DNA of 64,000 nt from positions 62,001-126,000 of the forward strand of contig NZ_JAODWD010000004.1 of assembly GCF_025345615.1 (NCBI RefSeq), in the 5' to 3' direction. Of the stretch, positions 8,674 to 18,433 are shown piece by piece. The notes under the pieces were generated by a model. The model did not search any database. It had not been told where the DNA came from and saw nothing but the letters and a program-made list of their open reading frames with translations. The position numbers and the translations under genes are program-made. This DNA is from Mycobacterium deserti. Its GTDB lineage: Bacteria; Actinomycetota; Actinomycetes; Mycobacteriales; Mycobacteriaceae. Numbering within the stretch: the stretch's first letter is position 1; every line of letters begins with the position of its first letter.

Positions 8674-10361
8674 GTGGCTCCTCTGTCTTTCGTGGCCGCC
8701 CGCCGGCGACGCGCGAAGTGTCCATTGTGCAATACCGCCGCCCCCAAGGACCCCAGACCGACGGCGAGGAGCAGGGCCTCGATCAGTGGCCCCCACCGTG
8801 TGGCCGGCGTGAGCTGCGTCTTCAGCCGCACCTGGGTGTCGAGGTAGGCGGCTTCGAAGAACCCGGTGCGGACCCGCTCACGGCCGTCTGGGGCGATGAC
8901 CGCGCTGATTCCGGTTGTCCCCGCGACGATGGTGTAGCGGTCGTGTTCGACGGCGCGCAGCTTGGCGAAGGCGAGCTGCTGCTCGCTCATGGCCTCGGTG
9001 AACGTGGCGTTGTTGCTGGGTACGGCCAGCAGCTGGGCGCCGTTGCGCACCGATTCGCGTGAGGCGCGGTCGAAGATCACCTCCCAGCAGGTAGTGATGC
9101 CGACGGGCACGTCGGCGGCCCGCACCACCCCGCTACCGTCGCCGGGCAGGAAGTAGCCGGCGCGGTCGGCGTACGGCGAGAAGTGCCGAAAGAAGCTCCG
9201 CCACGGTAAATACTCGCCGAACGGCTGCACGATCTGCTTGTCGTGGCGGTCGGCCGGGCCGGTCCTGGGGTTCCACACGATCACCGAGTTCGTCGACACC
9301 GGGTTGTCCCTGCTGTAGCCCGGCGCCGCGACCACGCCACCGACCAGGATCGGCGCATTGATGGCCGCGGCGGTGCTCGAGATCTGCGCATTGGCGTCCG
9401 GGTTCGCCAACGGGTCGATATCCGATGAATTCTCCGGCCAGATCACCAGAAGCGGCTGCGGCGCCCTGCCGGCCCGCACGTCTTCGGCAAGGCGCAGCGT
9501 CTCGCGCACGTGGTTGTCGAGCACGGCGCGGCGCTGGGCGTTGAAGTCCAGGCCGAGGCGCGGCACGTTGCCCTGCACGACCGCCACGGTGATCGTCCGG
9601 TCTTCGCCCGCCCCGACCCCCGACTGGCGGATGTGAGGCCACGTCAGCGCGGTCGCCAGCAGCACGGCGCTGATGCACAATCCGGGCACGACCACCGCGG
9701 ACGGTCCGACGCCGGCGGCCTCGCGACGCCACCGCCGCGCGACTTCGAAGGTGAGCGCGGCCGCGCTGAACCCCGTCAACACCACCGCGAAGGACAGCAG
9801 AGGCGCTCCGCCGAGGTGGGCGATCGACAGCAGGGGCCCGTCGGTCTGGCTGTATGCCACCACGCCCCAGGGGAATCCGCCGAACGGAACGGTCGATTTC
9901 AGCCATTCCAGGGCGGCCCACAGCCCCGCGAACCACAGCGGCCAGCCCGGCAGCCGACGCACGACCACCGCCAGCGCGCCGAACAGGCCGGGATACAGCG
10001 CTTCGACGAGCGACAGACCGATCCACGGCACCGCGCCGACGAAGCCGCCGACCCACGGTAGCAACGGAAGATAGAACGCGGCGCCGAAGAGGAAGCCGTA
10101 GCCGAAACCCCCTGCCACCGTTGTGGTTTCCCGGGTCAACACCCACGCGAACACTCCGAAGGCGGGGAACGCCAGATTCCACCAGCCGAACGGCGGGAAG
10201 CTGACGCACAGCAGCATGCCCGCGGCGACGGCCGCCCCGAGCTTGGGCAGCCGGTCGATCGTTCCGGCGCCGACTTTTTTCGCGCGAGCAGACAGAAACT
10301 GTCCCGAAAATCGGCGTGTCGGAGACGTTTTGCGTCTGCTCGGCCCAGCGGGCTCAGCCAT
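8670..10361 (-). CDS. lnt: Apolipoprotein N-acyltransferase
   Basis: Integral membrane enzyme, 563 residues, that N-acylates the lipoprotein cysteine after LspA cleavage. The N-terminal half carries about six to seven hydrophobic helices. The C-terminal half is a nitrilase-like domain with the catalytic triad visible: Glu in [11 protein letters not shown], Lys in [15 protein letters not shown] and Cys in [11 protein letters not shown]. Its ATG overlaps the end of the upstream amidohydrolase gene and its stop overlaps the ppm1 start. The substrates would include the lipoproteins encoded nearby. Confidence 0.95.
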   Translation of the reverse strand: MAEPAGPSRRKTSPTRRFSGQFLSARAKKVGAGTIDRLPKLGAAVAAGMLLCVSFPPFGWWNLAFPAFGVFAWVLTRETTTVAGGFGYGFLFGAAFYLPLLPWVGGFVGAVPWIGLSLVEALYPGLFGALAVVVRRLPGWPLWFAGLWAALEWLKSTVPFGGFPWGVVAYSQTDGPLLSIAHLGGAPLLSFAVVLTGFSAAALTFEVARRWRREAAGVGPSAVVVPGLCISAVLLATALTWPHIRQSGVGAGEDRTITVAVVQGNVPRLGLDFNAQRRAVLDNHVRETLRLAEDVRAGRAPQPLLVIWPENSSDIDPLANPDANAQISSTAAAINAPILVGGVVAAPGYSRDNPVSTNSVIVWNPRTGPADRHDKQIVQPFGEYLPWRSFFRHFSPYADRAGYFLPGDGSGVVRAADVPVGITTCWEVIFDRASRESVRNGAQLLAVPSNNATFTEAMSEQQLAFAKLRAVEHDRYTIVAGTTGISAVIAPDGRERVRTGFFEAAYLDTQVRLKTQLTPATRWGPLIEALLLAVGLGSLGAAVLHNGHFARRRRAATKDRGAT

Positions 10362-11940
10362 AGACGACGGCGCCTCGGTGGACGGTCTGCCTGCAGCGCG
10401 GCAGCGGGCCGTCGAGCCGGGGCAGCGCGGGCACCCGCGAGCGCCGATCCGTCGACCAGCGCTGCACCGCGTCGGCGGGTGCGCTCACTTCCAGATCGTC
10501 GGCCTCCCATACGGCGTACGAGGCGGCGGCGCCGGGCACCAGGGTGCCGGTCACGCCGTCGTTCACACCGGCGGCGCGCCAGGCCCCGCGGGTGGCGGCC
10601 GCGAACGCCGCCCGGGCCGACAGCGCACTGCCCGGGGTCTGGTGACGGGTGGCCGCGCGCACGGTCGACCAGGGATTCATGCTGGTGACGGGGCTGTCGG
10701 AGCCGAAGGCGATGGGCACGCCATGGGATGCTAACAGCGCGAACGGATTCATCGCCGCGGCCCGTTCGGCGCCGAGACGCCGGGCGTACATGCCGGACGC
10801 ACCGCCCCAGAGCGCGTCGAAGTTCGGTTGCATGCTGGCGAACACGCCCCACTGTCCGAGTCGGCCCGCCTGCTCCTCGGTGATCATCTCGAGGTGCTCG
10901 AGGCGGTGTCCGCAACGGGCCACCGCAGGCGCACCGAACCGCTGCACCACGGCCTCGAGCGCGTCGACCACCGCCCCGACGGCCGCGTCCCCGATCACAT
11001 GAAATCCGGCCGGAATCCCCGCCTCGGTACAGGCGTGCAGGTGAGCGGAGATCGCCTCATCGTCGAGATAGGTGTTGCCGCGGCAGTCGGGTGCGTCGAG
11101 GTAGGGCTCGTGCAGCGACGCCGTGCGTGATCCGATCGCTCCGTCGACGAACAAGTCGCCAGCCAGCCCGCGCGCGCCGGTGCGCTCGATCAGCGCGCGC
11201 GCCTGCTGCGCACTTGCGACCTGCTCACCCCAGTAGCCGATGATCTCGACGCCGTGTTCGATGCGGCGGATCTCGTCCCAGTCGTCGAGACCCCCGATGG
11301 CCGGGCCCCCGCATTCACACACGGCCACGATGCCGTGCGCCGCCGCCGCGTCGAGCGCGGCCAGCCTGGCCGACCGGCGCTGCGCGGGAGTCAAGCGCTC
11401 ACGAGCCGCCGCGCGAACGAGGTGGTGCGCATCGCTGGTCAACGGCTCTTGCAGGGAAAACCCTTGTGCGGCAGCAAGATCTGCAACCATATGACGTAAC
11501 CCCGTCGACGCTGCCGCCGAGTGGACGTCCACGCGGCTCAGGTATACCGGCCGGGCTCCGACGACGCCGTCGACGTCGTCGGTGCTCGGCGCGACGCGCT
11601 CCGGCCAGTTCGACTCGTCCCAGCCGTGGCCCCAGATCGGACCGGCGGGGTGCGCGCGGGCGTAGTCGTCGATGAGTTGCAGGCAGTGCCGCAGCGAGGT
11701 GGCCGTCCGCAGGTCGAGGCCATCGGTCGTCAATCCCGTCGCGGTGAGATGCACATGGCTGTCGATGAAGGCGGGCGCGACGAAGGCGTTGCCGAGGTCG
11801 ACGACCTCGGCGTCCGGAAACTGTTGCCGTCCGACGGAGTCGCTACCGAGCCAGGCCACCACACCGTCGCGCACCGCCATCGCAGTGGCGTCGGGCATGG
11901 CCGGGCTGTGCACACGCCCGTTGAGCAGAAGGGTGGTCAC
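10354..11940 (-). CDS. Amidohydrolase, YtcJ/Amidohydro_3 family
   Basis: Metal-dependent hydrolase of 528 residues. The N-terminal beta-sandwich opens with [12 protein letters not shown]. The TIM-barrel metal site has HxH in [11 protein letters not shown]; further ligands lie in HVIGDAAV and HRLEHLEM, and the catalytic Asp is in [14 protein letters not shown]. The GTG start at 11938-11940 overlaps the fxsA stop (GTGA), and the 3' end overlaps lnt by 8 bases. The family hydrolyses amides or imides, but no specific substrate can be named. It sits inside the lipoprotein/mannosylation operon. Confidence 0.85.
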   Translation of the reverse strand: MTTLLLNGRVHSPAMPDATAMAVRDGVVAWLGSDSVGRQQFPDAEVVDLGNAFVAPAFIDSHVHLTATGLTTDGLDLRTATSLRHCLQLIDDYARAHPAGPIWGHGWDESNWPERVAPSTDDVDGVVGARPVYLSRVDVHSAAASTGLRHMVADLAAAQGFSLQEPLTSDAHHLVRAAARERLTPAQRRSARLAALDAAAAHGIVAVCECGGPAIGGLDDWDEIRRIEHGVEIIGYWGEQVASAQQARALIERTGARGLAGDLFVDGAIGSRTASLHEPYLDAPDCRGNTYLDDEAISAHLHACTEAGIPAGFHVIGDAAVGAVVDALEAVVQRFGAPAVARCGHRLEHLEMITEEQAGRLGQWGVFASMQPNFDALWGGASGMYARRLGAERAAAMNPFALLASHGVPIAFGSDSPVTSMNPWSTVRAATRHQTPGSALSARAAFAAATRGAWRAAGVNDGVTGTLVPGAAASYAVWEADDLEVSAPADAVQRWSTDRRSRVPALPRLDGPLPRCRQTVHRGAVVYG

Positions 11941-12431
11941 TGCTCCCTGTTGTGCTCCTCGCGTGGGCGGTCGGGTCGCTCCAAGGCCTGCGACTCGGCG
12001 CCGGAGACGTCGACGACTTCGCCGTCAATGTAGTCACCGCGTCTGGCACGCTGGGCCGCTACCCCGGCGACGGTGATCAGCGGGGCTCGGCGCGCCGCCA
12101 TCGCCGTGACCACGGGCCGGGCGACCGCGCGGGTGGGCGGCAGCAGCAGCAGCGCACCCAGCACGGAGCTGGCCAAGCCGGGGATGAACACCAGGACCGT
12201 CCCGAGCGCGACCAGCACGCTGTCGGTCGCCGCGCCCTGCACGGTCGCCGCGTTCAACCCGGCCCGCAGCCGGCGAATGTGGCGTTTGATCTGCGATCCG
12301 GCCAAGGCGATGCCGACCGCGAAGACGCCGGCGACCAGGAGAAGGGTCCATCCGAGCCCGATGGTCGAGACCAGCGCCAGGATGACCGCCAGTTCGACGA
12401 TCACATAGAGGACAAACAGCCGCATTGCCAT
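11937..12431 (-). CDS. fxsA: FxsA-family membrane protein
   Basis: A 164-residue cytoplasmic-membrane protein. It has three hydrophobic segments (LFVLYVIVELAVILALVSTI, TLLLVAGVFAVGIALAGSQI, LVALGTVLVFIPGLASSVLG) and the family loop GALLLLPPTRA. The E. coli namesake influences phage exclusion; the role in mycobacteria is unknown. ATG 12431 places the first helix directly at the N-terminus. It is the first gene of the operon fxsA-amidohydrolase-lnt-ppm1, the equivalent of Rv2053c. Confidence 0.85.
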   Translation of the reverse strand: MAMRLFVLYVIVELAVILALVSTIGLGWTLLLVAGVFAVGIALAGSQIKRHIRRLRAGLNAATVQGAATDSVLVALGTVLVFIPGLASSVLGALLLLPPTRAVARPVVTAMAARRAPLITVAGVAAQRARRGDYIDGEVVDVSGAESQALERPDRPREEHNREQ

Positions 12432-12467
12432 GTGGGTGCAACGTCTGAAGAGGCCGTCATGGTTCCG

Positions 12468-12480
12468 TAGATTGACACCC
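12468..12480 (+). promoter_or_regulatory. Leaderless -10 box of the dienelactone hydrolase gene
   Basis: TAGATT (12468-12473) lies seven bases before GTG 12481 and supports that start over the longer open frame from 12430. Confidence 0.45.
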
Positions 12481-13176
12481 GTGACGACAGTCAAGATCGA
12501 TGCGCCCGGCGGTCAGATTGACGCACTGCTCAGCGTGCCTGACGGCGACGGACCCTGGCCGGGTGTGGTGGTGATCCACGATGCGATCGGTTACGCCCCC
12601 GACAGGGAGGCGACCTCGGCGCGCATCGCCGCGGCGGGTTTCGTCGCCATCAGCCCGAACCTCTATTCACGCGGTGGCCGGGTGCGCTGCATTCGTGGGA
12701 TCTTCCGCGATCTGCTCGCCCAGCGTGGGCAGGCTCTGGACGACATCCTTGCCGCCCGCGACCACGTGCAGAACATGGCCGAGTGCACCGGGTCGGTCGG
12801 GATCGTCGGGTTCTGCATGGGCGGCCAGTTCGCCTTGGTCATGGCGTCCAAAGGTTTCGGCGCGTCGGCTCCGTTCTACGGCACACCGCTGCCCCGCGAC
12901 CTCGCCGCCACCCTGGACGGCGCCTGCCCAATCGTGGCGAGCTTCGGCCGTAAAGACCCGATCGGCAGGGGCGCACCTCCGCGTCTGCAGTCAGTCGTCG
13001 ACGAGAAGGGCATTCCGGCCGACATCAAGACCTATCCCGACGCGGGCCACAGCTTCGCGAACAAGCTGCCCGCTCAGCCACTGCTGAGGATCACCGGGTT
13101 CGGCTACAACGACGCCGCGACCGACGACGCCTACCGGCGGGTGTTCGCCTTCTTCGCCGAGCATCTGGCGAGTTAA
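12481..13176 (+). CDS. Dienelactone hydrolase family protein
   Basis: Alpha/beta hydrolase of 231 residues. The nucleophile is Cys in VGFCMGGQ, as in true dienelactone hydrolases; His is in PDAGHSFANKL and Asp lies around RKDPIG. The start GTG 12481 is set by an upstream TAGATT box. It corresponds by position to Rv2054. Its 3' end overlaps the converging F420-type gene by four bases. Natural substrate not known: classic members open dienelactones in chloroaromatic breakdown, but nothing else here supports that pathway. Confidence 0.88.
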   Translation: MTTVKIDAPGGQIDALLSVPDGDGPWPGVVVIHDAIGYAPDREATSARIAAAGFVAISPNLYSRGGRVRCIRGIFRDLLAQRGQALDDILAARDHVQNMAECTGSVGIVGFCMGGQFALVMASKGFGASAPFYGTPLPRDLAATLDGACPIVASFGRKDPIGRGAPPRLQSVVDEKGIPADIKTYPDAGHSFANKLPAQPLLRITGFGYNDAATDDAYRRVFAFFAEHLAS

Positions 13177-13559
13177 GACGGGGCGGTCACCTCGATCGCA
13201 CTGTGCACCTTGTCGATGCCACCGCGGATGATCGACTGCGGAACCCACCACCACGCATGCCACCAGTAGCGTTTGGTCACCATGTCGAAGACGCGGCGGG
13301 TTTCGGACTTCGGCAGATTGCGGGCCATGGCCTCCACCGGTTCGCCCTTCGGCTTGCCCAGCACGCCGCACTTCTGGATCGTCACCCGCGGTGTGTTGTT
13401 GATGCGCTTGGTCTTCCACGATCCGTCGTCGGTGATGATGACCAGCTTGTCACCGTCGGGGACGCCCCACACCGGCGTCGGCTTCGGCCGTCCGTCTTTG
13501 GTGAAGGTCGTGAGCAGTAGGTACTTCTCGCCGTAGACGTCTTTGAAGGTGGCGGCCAT
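13173..13559 (-). CDS. PPOX-class probable F420-dependent enzyme, Rv2061 family, copy 2
   Basis: Split beta-barrel flavin/deazaflavin-binding protein, 128 residues. It shows YLLLTTFTKDGRPKPTPVW, then a strand-rich middle with KRINNTPRVTIQKCG and GKPKGEPVEAMA. The tail is Trp-rich (RYWWHAWWWVPQSIIRGG). The next gene is a paralogue sharing most of these blocks, so this is a tandem duplication downstream of cobN. Cofactor F420 use is inferred from the family (Rv2061c); substrate unknown. Confidence 0.85.
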   Translation of the reverse strand: MAATFKDVYGEKYLLLTTFTKDGRPKPTPVWGVPDGDKLVIITDDGSWKTKRINNTPRVTIQKCGVLGKPKGEPVEAMARNLPKSETRRVFDMVTKRYWWHAWWWVPQSIIRGGIDKVHSAIEVTAPS

Positions 13560-13560
13560 G

Positions 13561-13941
13561 TCACACCGCCTTGAGTTCGATGGTCACGTTGTTGTCCATA
13601 CCGCCGCGCAGTTTGGAGAAGAAGTTGAACGTCTTGCCCAGTAGTCCATAGCGCTTGCCGATCGCGTCGTAGGTGGCGCCGTTGGCCGACTTGTCGAGGA
13701 TCGTGGCGACCGCGTCGACGGCCTCGCCCTTCGGGTTGCCCCTGCGGTCACACGGGGCGATGGTGACCCGCGCGGTGTTGCGGATGCGCTTGACCTTCCA
13801 GGACTTCTCCTGCGTGATGGCCACCAGGCCGTCACCGTCGGCCGCCGCCCAGATCGCGGTCGGCTTGGCTCGGCCGTCCTTCGTGAACGTGGTCAACAGG
13901 ATGTACTCGGACTTCGCGACGTCGGCAAAGGTGGCAGGCAC
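13561..13941 (-). CDS. PPOX-class probable F420-dependent enzyme, Rv2061 family, copy 1
   Basis: A 126-residue paralogue of the following gene, separated from it by only one base. Shared blocks are YILLTTFTKDGRAKPTAIW, KRIRNTARVTIAPCD and GNPKGEAVDAVA. Its C-terminus differs (LLGKTFNFFSKLRGGMDNNV), which suggests divergence in substrate pocket. It begins 9 bases after the cobN stop and probably belongs to the cobN transcript. Confidence 0.85.
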   Translation of the reverse strand: MPATFADVAKSEYILLTTFTKDGRAKPTAIWAAADGDGLVAITQEKSWKVKRIRNTARVTIAPCDRRGNPKGEAVDAVATILDKSANGATYDAIGKRYGLLGKTFNFFSKLRGGMDNNVTIELKAV

Positions 13942-13950
13942 GACACCAAC

Positions 13951-16900
13951 TTAGCCTTCGAGGTCGCCCTCCGTCTCCAGCAGAACCTGGCGAAGCCCGT
14001 CGAGCGTGGCCTGCTCGGGCTGCGCCCACATGCCGCGACCTGCGGCCTCCAGCAGGCGTTCGGCCATGCCGTGCAGCGCCCACGGATTCGATTCGGCCAT
14101 GAACTTGCGATTCTCGTCGTCGAGCACGTACTCCTGGCTCAGCCGCTCGTACATCCAATCGGCCATCACACCGGCGGTCGCGTCGTAGCCGAACAGATAA
14201 TCGACCGTGGCGGCCATCTCGAACGCGCCCTTGTAGCCGTGCCGCCGCATCGCCGTCATCCACCGCGGGTTGACCACGCGGGCGCGGAACACCCGGGTGG
14301 TCTCCTCCGACAGCGTGCGGGTTCGCACGGCGTCGGGACGGGTGTTGTCCCCGATATAGGCGGCCGGTGACTGTCCGGTGAGCGCACGCACCGTGGCCAC
14401 CATGCCGCCGTGGTACTGGAAGTAGTCGTCGGAGTCGGCGATGTCGTGCTCGCGGGTGTCGGTGTTCTTGGCTGCAACCGCAATCCGGCGGTACTGGCGG
14501 TTCATGTCGTCGGCTGCGGGCGTCCCGTCGAGGCCGCGGCCGTAGGCAAACCCGCCCCATGCGGTATATACCTGCGCGAGATCGGCATCGTCTCGCCATT
14601 TGCGGCTGTCGATCAGCTGAAGCAGGCCGGCACCGTAGGTTCCCGGCTTGGATCCGAAGATTCTTGTGGTGGAACGACGTTGGTCTCCATGCTCGGCGAC
14701 GTCGGCCTGCGCGTGCGCGCGCACATAGTTGTCCTCGGCCGGCTCGTCGAGCGCCGCGACAAGTTGCACCGCATCGTCGAGCATGGTGACCACGTGCGGG
14801 AAGGCGTCGCGGAAAAAGCCGGAGATGCGCACCGTGACGTCGATGCGCGGGCGGCCGAGTTCGGCCAGAGAAATCGGCTCCAGGTTCACGACGCGTCGCG
14901 ACGCGTCGTCCCACACCGGCCGGACACCCAGCAGCGCAAGCACTTCGGCGATGTCGTCGCCCGCGGTGCGCATGGCCGAGGTCCCCCATACCGAAAGACC
15001 CACCGATTGCGGCCACCGACCGTAGTCGGTGCGGTAGCGCTCCAGCAGTGAGTCCGCCATGGCGACACCGGTTTCCCACGCCAACCGTGAGGGGACCGCC
15101 TTCGGGTCGACGGAGTAGAAGTTGCGGCCCGTGGGCAAGACGTTGACCAAGCCCCGCAGCGGCGACCCCGACGGCCCGGCGGGGATGAACCGACCGTCCA
15201 ACGCACGCAGGATCGCGGGCACCTCGTCAGCGGTGCCTGCCAGTCGCGGCACCACTTCGGTCGCAGCGAAATTCAGGATCGCGGCGACATCGGCGTTGTC
15301 GGTCAACGTCTCGACGACCGTGGCGTCCCACCCGGACTTCTGCAGTGTGGCAACGAGTTCGCGGGCTTGCGCCTCGGCGGCGTCGACGGCCGAGCGGTCG
15401 TCGGTCCCGTCCTCGGCGAGTCCGAGCGCCTGCCGCAGCCCGGGCACCGTTGCCTCGCCACCGAACAGCTGGCGTGCGCGCAAGATCGCCAGCACCAGGT
15501 CCAGTTCCGCTTCGCCGCTTGGCGTCTCGCCGAGCACATGCAAGCCGTCGCGGATCTGGACGTCCTTGATCTCGCACAGCCAGCCGTCCACGTGCAGCAG
15601 CATGTCGTCGAACGAATCCTCGTCGGGCCGGTCCTCCAGACCGAGATCGTGATCCATCTTCGCCGCCCGCATCAGCGTCCAGATCTGCTGGCGGATGGCG
15701 GGCAGCTTGCCTGGGTCGAGCGCCGCGATGTTGGCGTGCTCGTCGAGAAGTTGCTCCAACCGCGCGATGTCGCCGTAACTTTCGGCGCGCGCCATGGGCG
15801 GGATGAGGTGGTCGACGAGCACCGCGTGCGCGCGCCTCTTGGCTTGCGTGCCCTCGCCCGGATCATTGACCAGGAACGGATAGATCAATGGCAGATCACC
15901 CAATGCGGCGTCGGTGCCGCATGCCGCCGACATGCCGAGCGTCTTGCCCGGCAGCCATTCCAGGTTGCCGTGTTTGCCCAGGTGCACGATCGCGTCCGCA
16001 CCAAAGCTGTGGTCGATCCAGCGGTAGGCAGCCAGGTAGTGGTGACTGGGCGGCAAATCCGGGTCGTGATAGATGGCCACCGGGTTCTCGCCGAATCCCC
16101 GCGGCGGCTGCACCATCAGCACGAGGTTGCCCGCCTGCATGGCGGCGATGACGATCTCGCCCTCGGGGTCGTTACTCCGGTCGACGAACACCTCGCCCGG
16201 CGGCGGGCCCCAGTGCTCGACGATCCCATCGGTGAGCTCGGTCGGCAGCGTGGCGAACCAGTCGCGGTAGTCCTTGGCGGAGACCCGGATCGGATTGCCT
16301 TGCAGCTGACCCTCGGTGAGCCAGTCGGGATCCTGACCGCCGCGCTCGATCAGCGCGTGGATCAGCGCGTCCCCATCGCCGGAGGCGATGATTCGGTCCA
16401 AGTCGCCGGAGTCCAGTCCCGCGACGTCGCCGACCTCGTAGCCGGCCCGGCGCATGGCCCGTAGCAGGGTGACGGCGCTGGCCGGGGTGTCGAGACCGAC
16501 GGCGTTGCCGATGCGCGCATGCTTGGTCGGATACGCCGAGAAGATCAGGGCAACTCGCTTGTGCTCCGGCGCAACGGCCCGCAGTCGCGCGTGCCGAACC
16601 GCCAGTCCGGCCACGCGCGCGCACCGTTCCGGGTCGGCCACATAGGAGATCAGGCCCTCGTCGTCGATCTCCTTGAACGAGAACGGGACGGTGATGATCC
16701 GGCCGTCGAACTCCGGCACGGCGACCTGAGTCGCGACATCGAGCGGCGACATGCCGTCGTCGTTGTCGTGCCACTGCGATCGCGAGCTGGTCAGGCAGAG
16801 GCCCTGCAGGATCGGAATGTCCAGCGCGGCAAGGTGTGCAACGTTCCAGTTGTCGTCGTCTCCGCCCGCGGTCACGGTCGCCGGTACGGCCCCACCCGCG

Positions 16901-17550
16901 GCCAGCACGGTGGTCACCATCGCGTCGGCGGTGCCGAGCAGCTCGAGCAGGTCGGCGTCCGCGGTGCGCAGCGACGCGCAGAACACCGGCAGCGCACGGC
17001 CACCCGCGGCCTCGATCGCGTCGCACAATGCCTCGACGTAGGCCGTGTTGCCTGCGAGGTGCTGGGCGCGGTAATAGAGCACCGCAACGGTGGGGCCCTC
17101 GTCGTTCGTCGACGTCCGCTCGAGGTGACCCCAGGTCGGCGTCGCTGCCGGCTCGGCGAAGCCGAAACCGGTCATCAGCAGCGTGTCGGACAGGAACGCG
17201 TGCAGCTGCCGCAGGTTCGCCACCCCGCCCTGGGCCAAATAGACGTGCGCCTGCAGGGCCACCCCCGCAGGCGTCGTCGACTGGCCCATCAGTTCCGCGT
17301 CGGGCGCCTGCTCACCGCTGACGACGACGGTCGGCACACCGCTGCCCGTCACCGCGTCGATGCCCTCCTGCCACGCGCGGTAGCCGCCGAGAATCCGGAC
17401 GACCGCCACGTCGGCGCCGTCGACCAGCTCCTCGAGCTCGCCGTCGACCAACCGCGACGGGTTGGCCCACCGATAGCCGGCGCCGCTCGAACGGGCCGTG
17501 ATCAAGTCCGTGTCGGACGTTGATAACAGCAGGACGGTGGGTTCTGGCAC
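13951..17550 (-). CDS. cobN: Cobaltochelatase subunit CobN
   Basis: Large subunit (1199 residues) of the aerobic cobalt chelatase. With CobS and CobT it inserts cobalt into hydrogenobyrinic acid a,c-diamide using ATP. The length fits the family. Conserved blocks seen include DHSFGADAIVHLGKHGNLEW, PGKTLGMSAACGTDAALGDL and PLIYPFLVNDPGEGTQAKRR. CobS and CobT are not in the window. The start is GTG 17550. Synteny matches Rv2062c, but here a 6.5-kb segment separates it from cobG. No cobalamin riboswitch was recognised upstream; only 51 bases separate it from the divergent AraC gene. Confidence 0.96.
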   Translation of the reverse strand: MPEPTVLLLSTSDTDLITARSSGAGYRWANPSRLVDGELEELVDGADVAVVRILGGYRAWQEGIDAVTGSGVPTVVVSGEQAPDAELMGQSTTPAGVALQAHVYLAQGGVANLRQLHAFLSDTLLMTGFGFAEPAATPTWGHLERTSTNDEGPTVAVLYYRAQHLAGNTAYVEALCDAIEAAGGRALPVFCASLRTADADLLELLGTADAMVTTVLAAGGAVPATVTAGGDDDNWNVAHLAALDIPILQGLCLTSSRSQWHDNDDGMSPLDVATQVAVPEFDGRIITVPFSFKEIDDEGLISYVADPERCARVAGLAVRHARLRAVAPEHKRVALIFSAYPTKHARIGNAVGLDTPASAVTLLRAMRRAGYEVGDVAGLDSGDLDRIIASGDGDALIHALIERGGQDPDWLTEGQLQGNPIRVSAKDYRDWFATLPTELTDGIVEHWGPPPGEVFVDRSNDPEGEIVIAAMQAGNLVLMVQPPRGFGENPVAIYHDPDLPPSHHYLAAYRWIDHSFGADAIVHLGKHGNLEWLPGKTLGMSAACGTDAALGDLPLIYPFLVNDPGEGTQAKRRAHAVLVDHLIPPMARAESYGDIARLEQLLDEHANIAALDPGKLPAIRQQIWTLMRAAKMDHDLGLEDRPDEDSFDDMLLHVDGWLCEIKDVQIRDGLHVLGETPSGEAELDLVLAILRARQLFGGEATVPGLRQALGLAEDGTDDRSAVDAAEAQARELVATLQKSGWDATVVETLTDNADVAAILNFAATEVVPRLAGTADEVPAILRALDGRFIPAGPSGSPLRGLVNVLPTGRNFYSVDPKAVPSRLAWETGVAMADSLLERYRTDYGRWPQSVGLSVWGTSAMRTAGDDIAEVLALLGVRPVWDDASRRVVNLEPISLAELGRPRIDVTVRISGFFRDAFPHVVTMLDDAVQLVAALDEPAEDNYVRAHAQADVAEHGDQRRSTTRIFGSKPGTYGAGLLQLIDSRKWRDDADLAQVYTAWGGFAYGRGLDGTPAADDMNRQYRRIAVAAKNTDTREHDIADSDDYFQYHGGMVATVRALTGQSPAAYIGDNTRPDAVRTRTLSEETTRVFRARVVNPRWMTAMRRHGYKGAFEMAATVDYLFGYDATAGVMADWMYERLSQEYVLDDENRKFMAESNPWALHGMAERLLEAAGRGMWAQPEQATLDGLRQVLLETEGDLEG

Positions 17551-17588
17551 TCACCATTCCTACCGCACGCCGCTGGTGGACCGAGGAC

Positions 17589-17601
17589 TAGCGTTGAAGG
17601 G
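17589..17601 (+). promoter_or_regulatory. Leaderless -10 box of the AraC-family gene
   Basis: TAGCGT (17589-17594) stands seven bases before GTG 17602. Confidence 0.45.
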
Positions 17602-18423
17602 GTGAGCGCCACCTTCGCCAGCGCCAGCCCCCACGCGTCGCTGCGTGGCGTGGCCGTGCGCTATGAGGGATACGAGGAACGGGCCGCCGGACCGATCCAG
17701 TTCCGTGAACTGCCCACCACGGTCGTGCCGATCATCATCGACCTCGAGACCGGCTGGTCGGTTTCGCATCGTCAGCACGCAGCGCCCCTGAACCTGGGGT
17801 CCTTCGTGGCCGGCGTCACCGACGGACCGGTTCTGGTGGGTCATGGCGGAACAGCGCGCTGCCTGCAGGTCGACCTGACACCGCTGGGCGCCCGACAATT
17901 GATCGGGATACCGATGAGCGAGCTGGCCAATCAGTCAGTGCCGATCGATGACGTGCTCGGCCGGTTCGGCCGCGACCTGGTGCAGCGGGTCGGTGAGACG
18001 TCCGATTGGCCGACCAGATTCGCCCTGGTAGACAGCGCGCTCCGGGCCCGGCTCGCCGAGGCTTCACCGGTCGATCCGGGCGTGGCGTGGTCACTGCGCC
18101 GCATCACGGCCAGCGGCGGCGCGACGACGATCGGACATCTCGCCGGTGAACTGGGCTGGAGCCATCGACGCCTGATCGCGCGCTACCGCGATGCGGTGGG
18201 ACTGGCGCCGAAGCTGGTTGCGCGCATCGTGCGCTTCGAGCGACTGACGGATCTGCTCACGGCGAATCCCGCGGCCGATTGGGCCGGAGCGGCAACCGCG
18301 TGCGGCTACTTCGACCAGGCTCATCTGGCCCGCGAAGTACGTGGACTCGCCGACATCACACCGACCGAGTTGCGCGCGCAAACAGTAAATTCCGTCCAAG
18401 ACGCGGGCGCACCGTCGACCTAG
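17602..18423 (+). CDS. AraC-family transcriptional regulator
   Basis: A 273-residue regulator. The N-terminal half is a sensor region with beta-rich character (VVPIIIDLETGWSVSHRQH). The C-terminal region (about 165-265) is the double helix-turn-helix AraC domain: TIGHLAGELGWSHRRLIARY and AATACGYFDQAHLAREVRGL, ending in TPTELR. It is followed at once by a VOC-domain gene whose promoter box overlaps its stop codon, and it is divergent from cobN. The likely target is the adjacent VOC gene; control of cobN is possible but unproven. Confidence 0.88.
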   Translation: MSATFASASPHASLRGVAVRYEGYEERAAGPIQFRELPTTVVPIIIDLETGWSVSHRQHAAPLNLGSFVAGVTDGPVLVGHGGTARCLQVDLTPLGARQLIGIPMSELANQSVPIDDVLGRFGRDLVQRVGETSDWPTRFALVDSALRARLAEASPVDPGVAWSLRRITASGGATTIGHLAGELGWSHRRLIARYRDAVGLAPKLVARIVRFERLTDLLTANPAADWAGAATACGYFDQAHLAREVRGLADITPTELRAQTVNSVQDAGAPST

Positions 18424-18433
18424 CGTCGTGCCC
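18421..18433 (+). promoter_or_regulatory. -10 box overlapping the AraC stop codon
   Basis: TAGCGT (18421-18426) begins with the TAG stop of the AraC gene and lies seven bases before ATG 18434, so the VOC gene may have its own leaderless transcript. Confidence 0.45.

Noticed and set aside
8674..8796. N-terminal extension of ppm1 to 8796
   Set aside because: The extra codons overlap lnt in another frame and lack coding character; ATG 8673 overlaps the lnt stop exactly.
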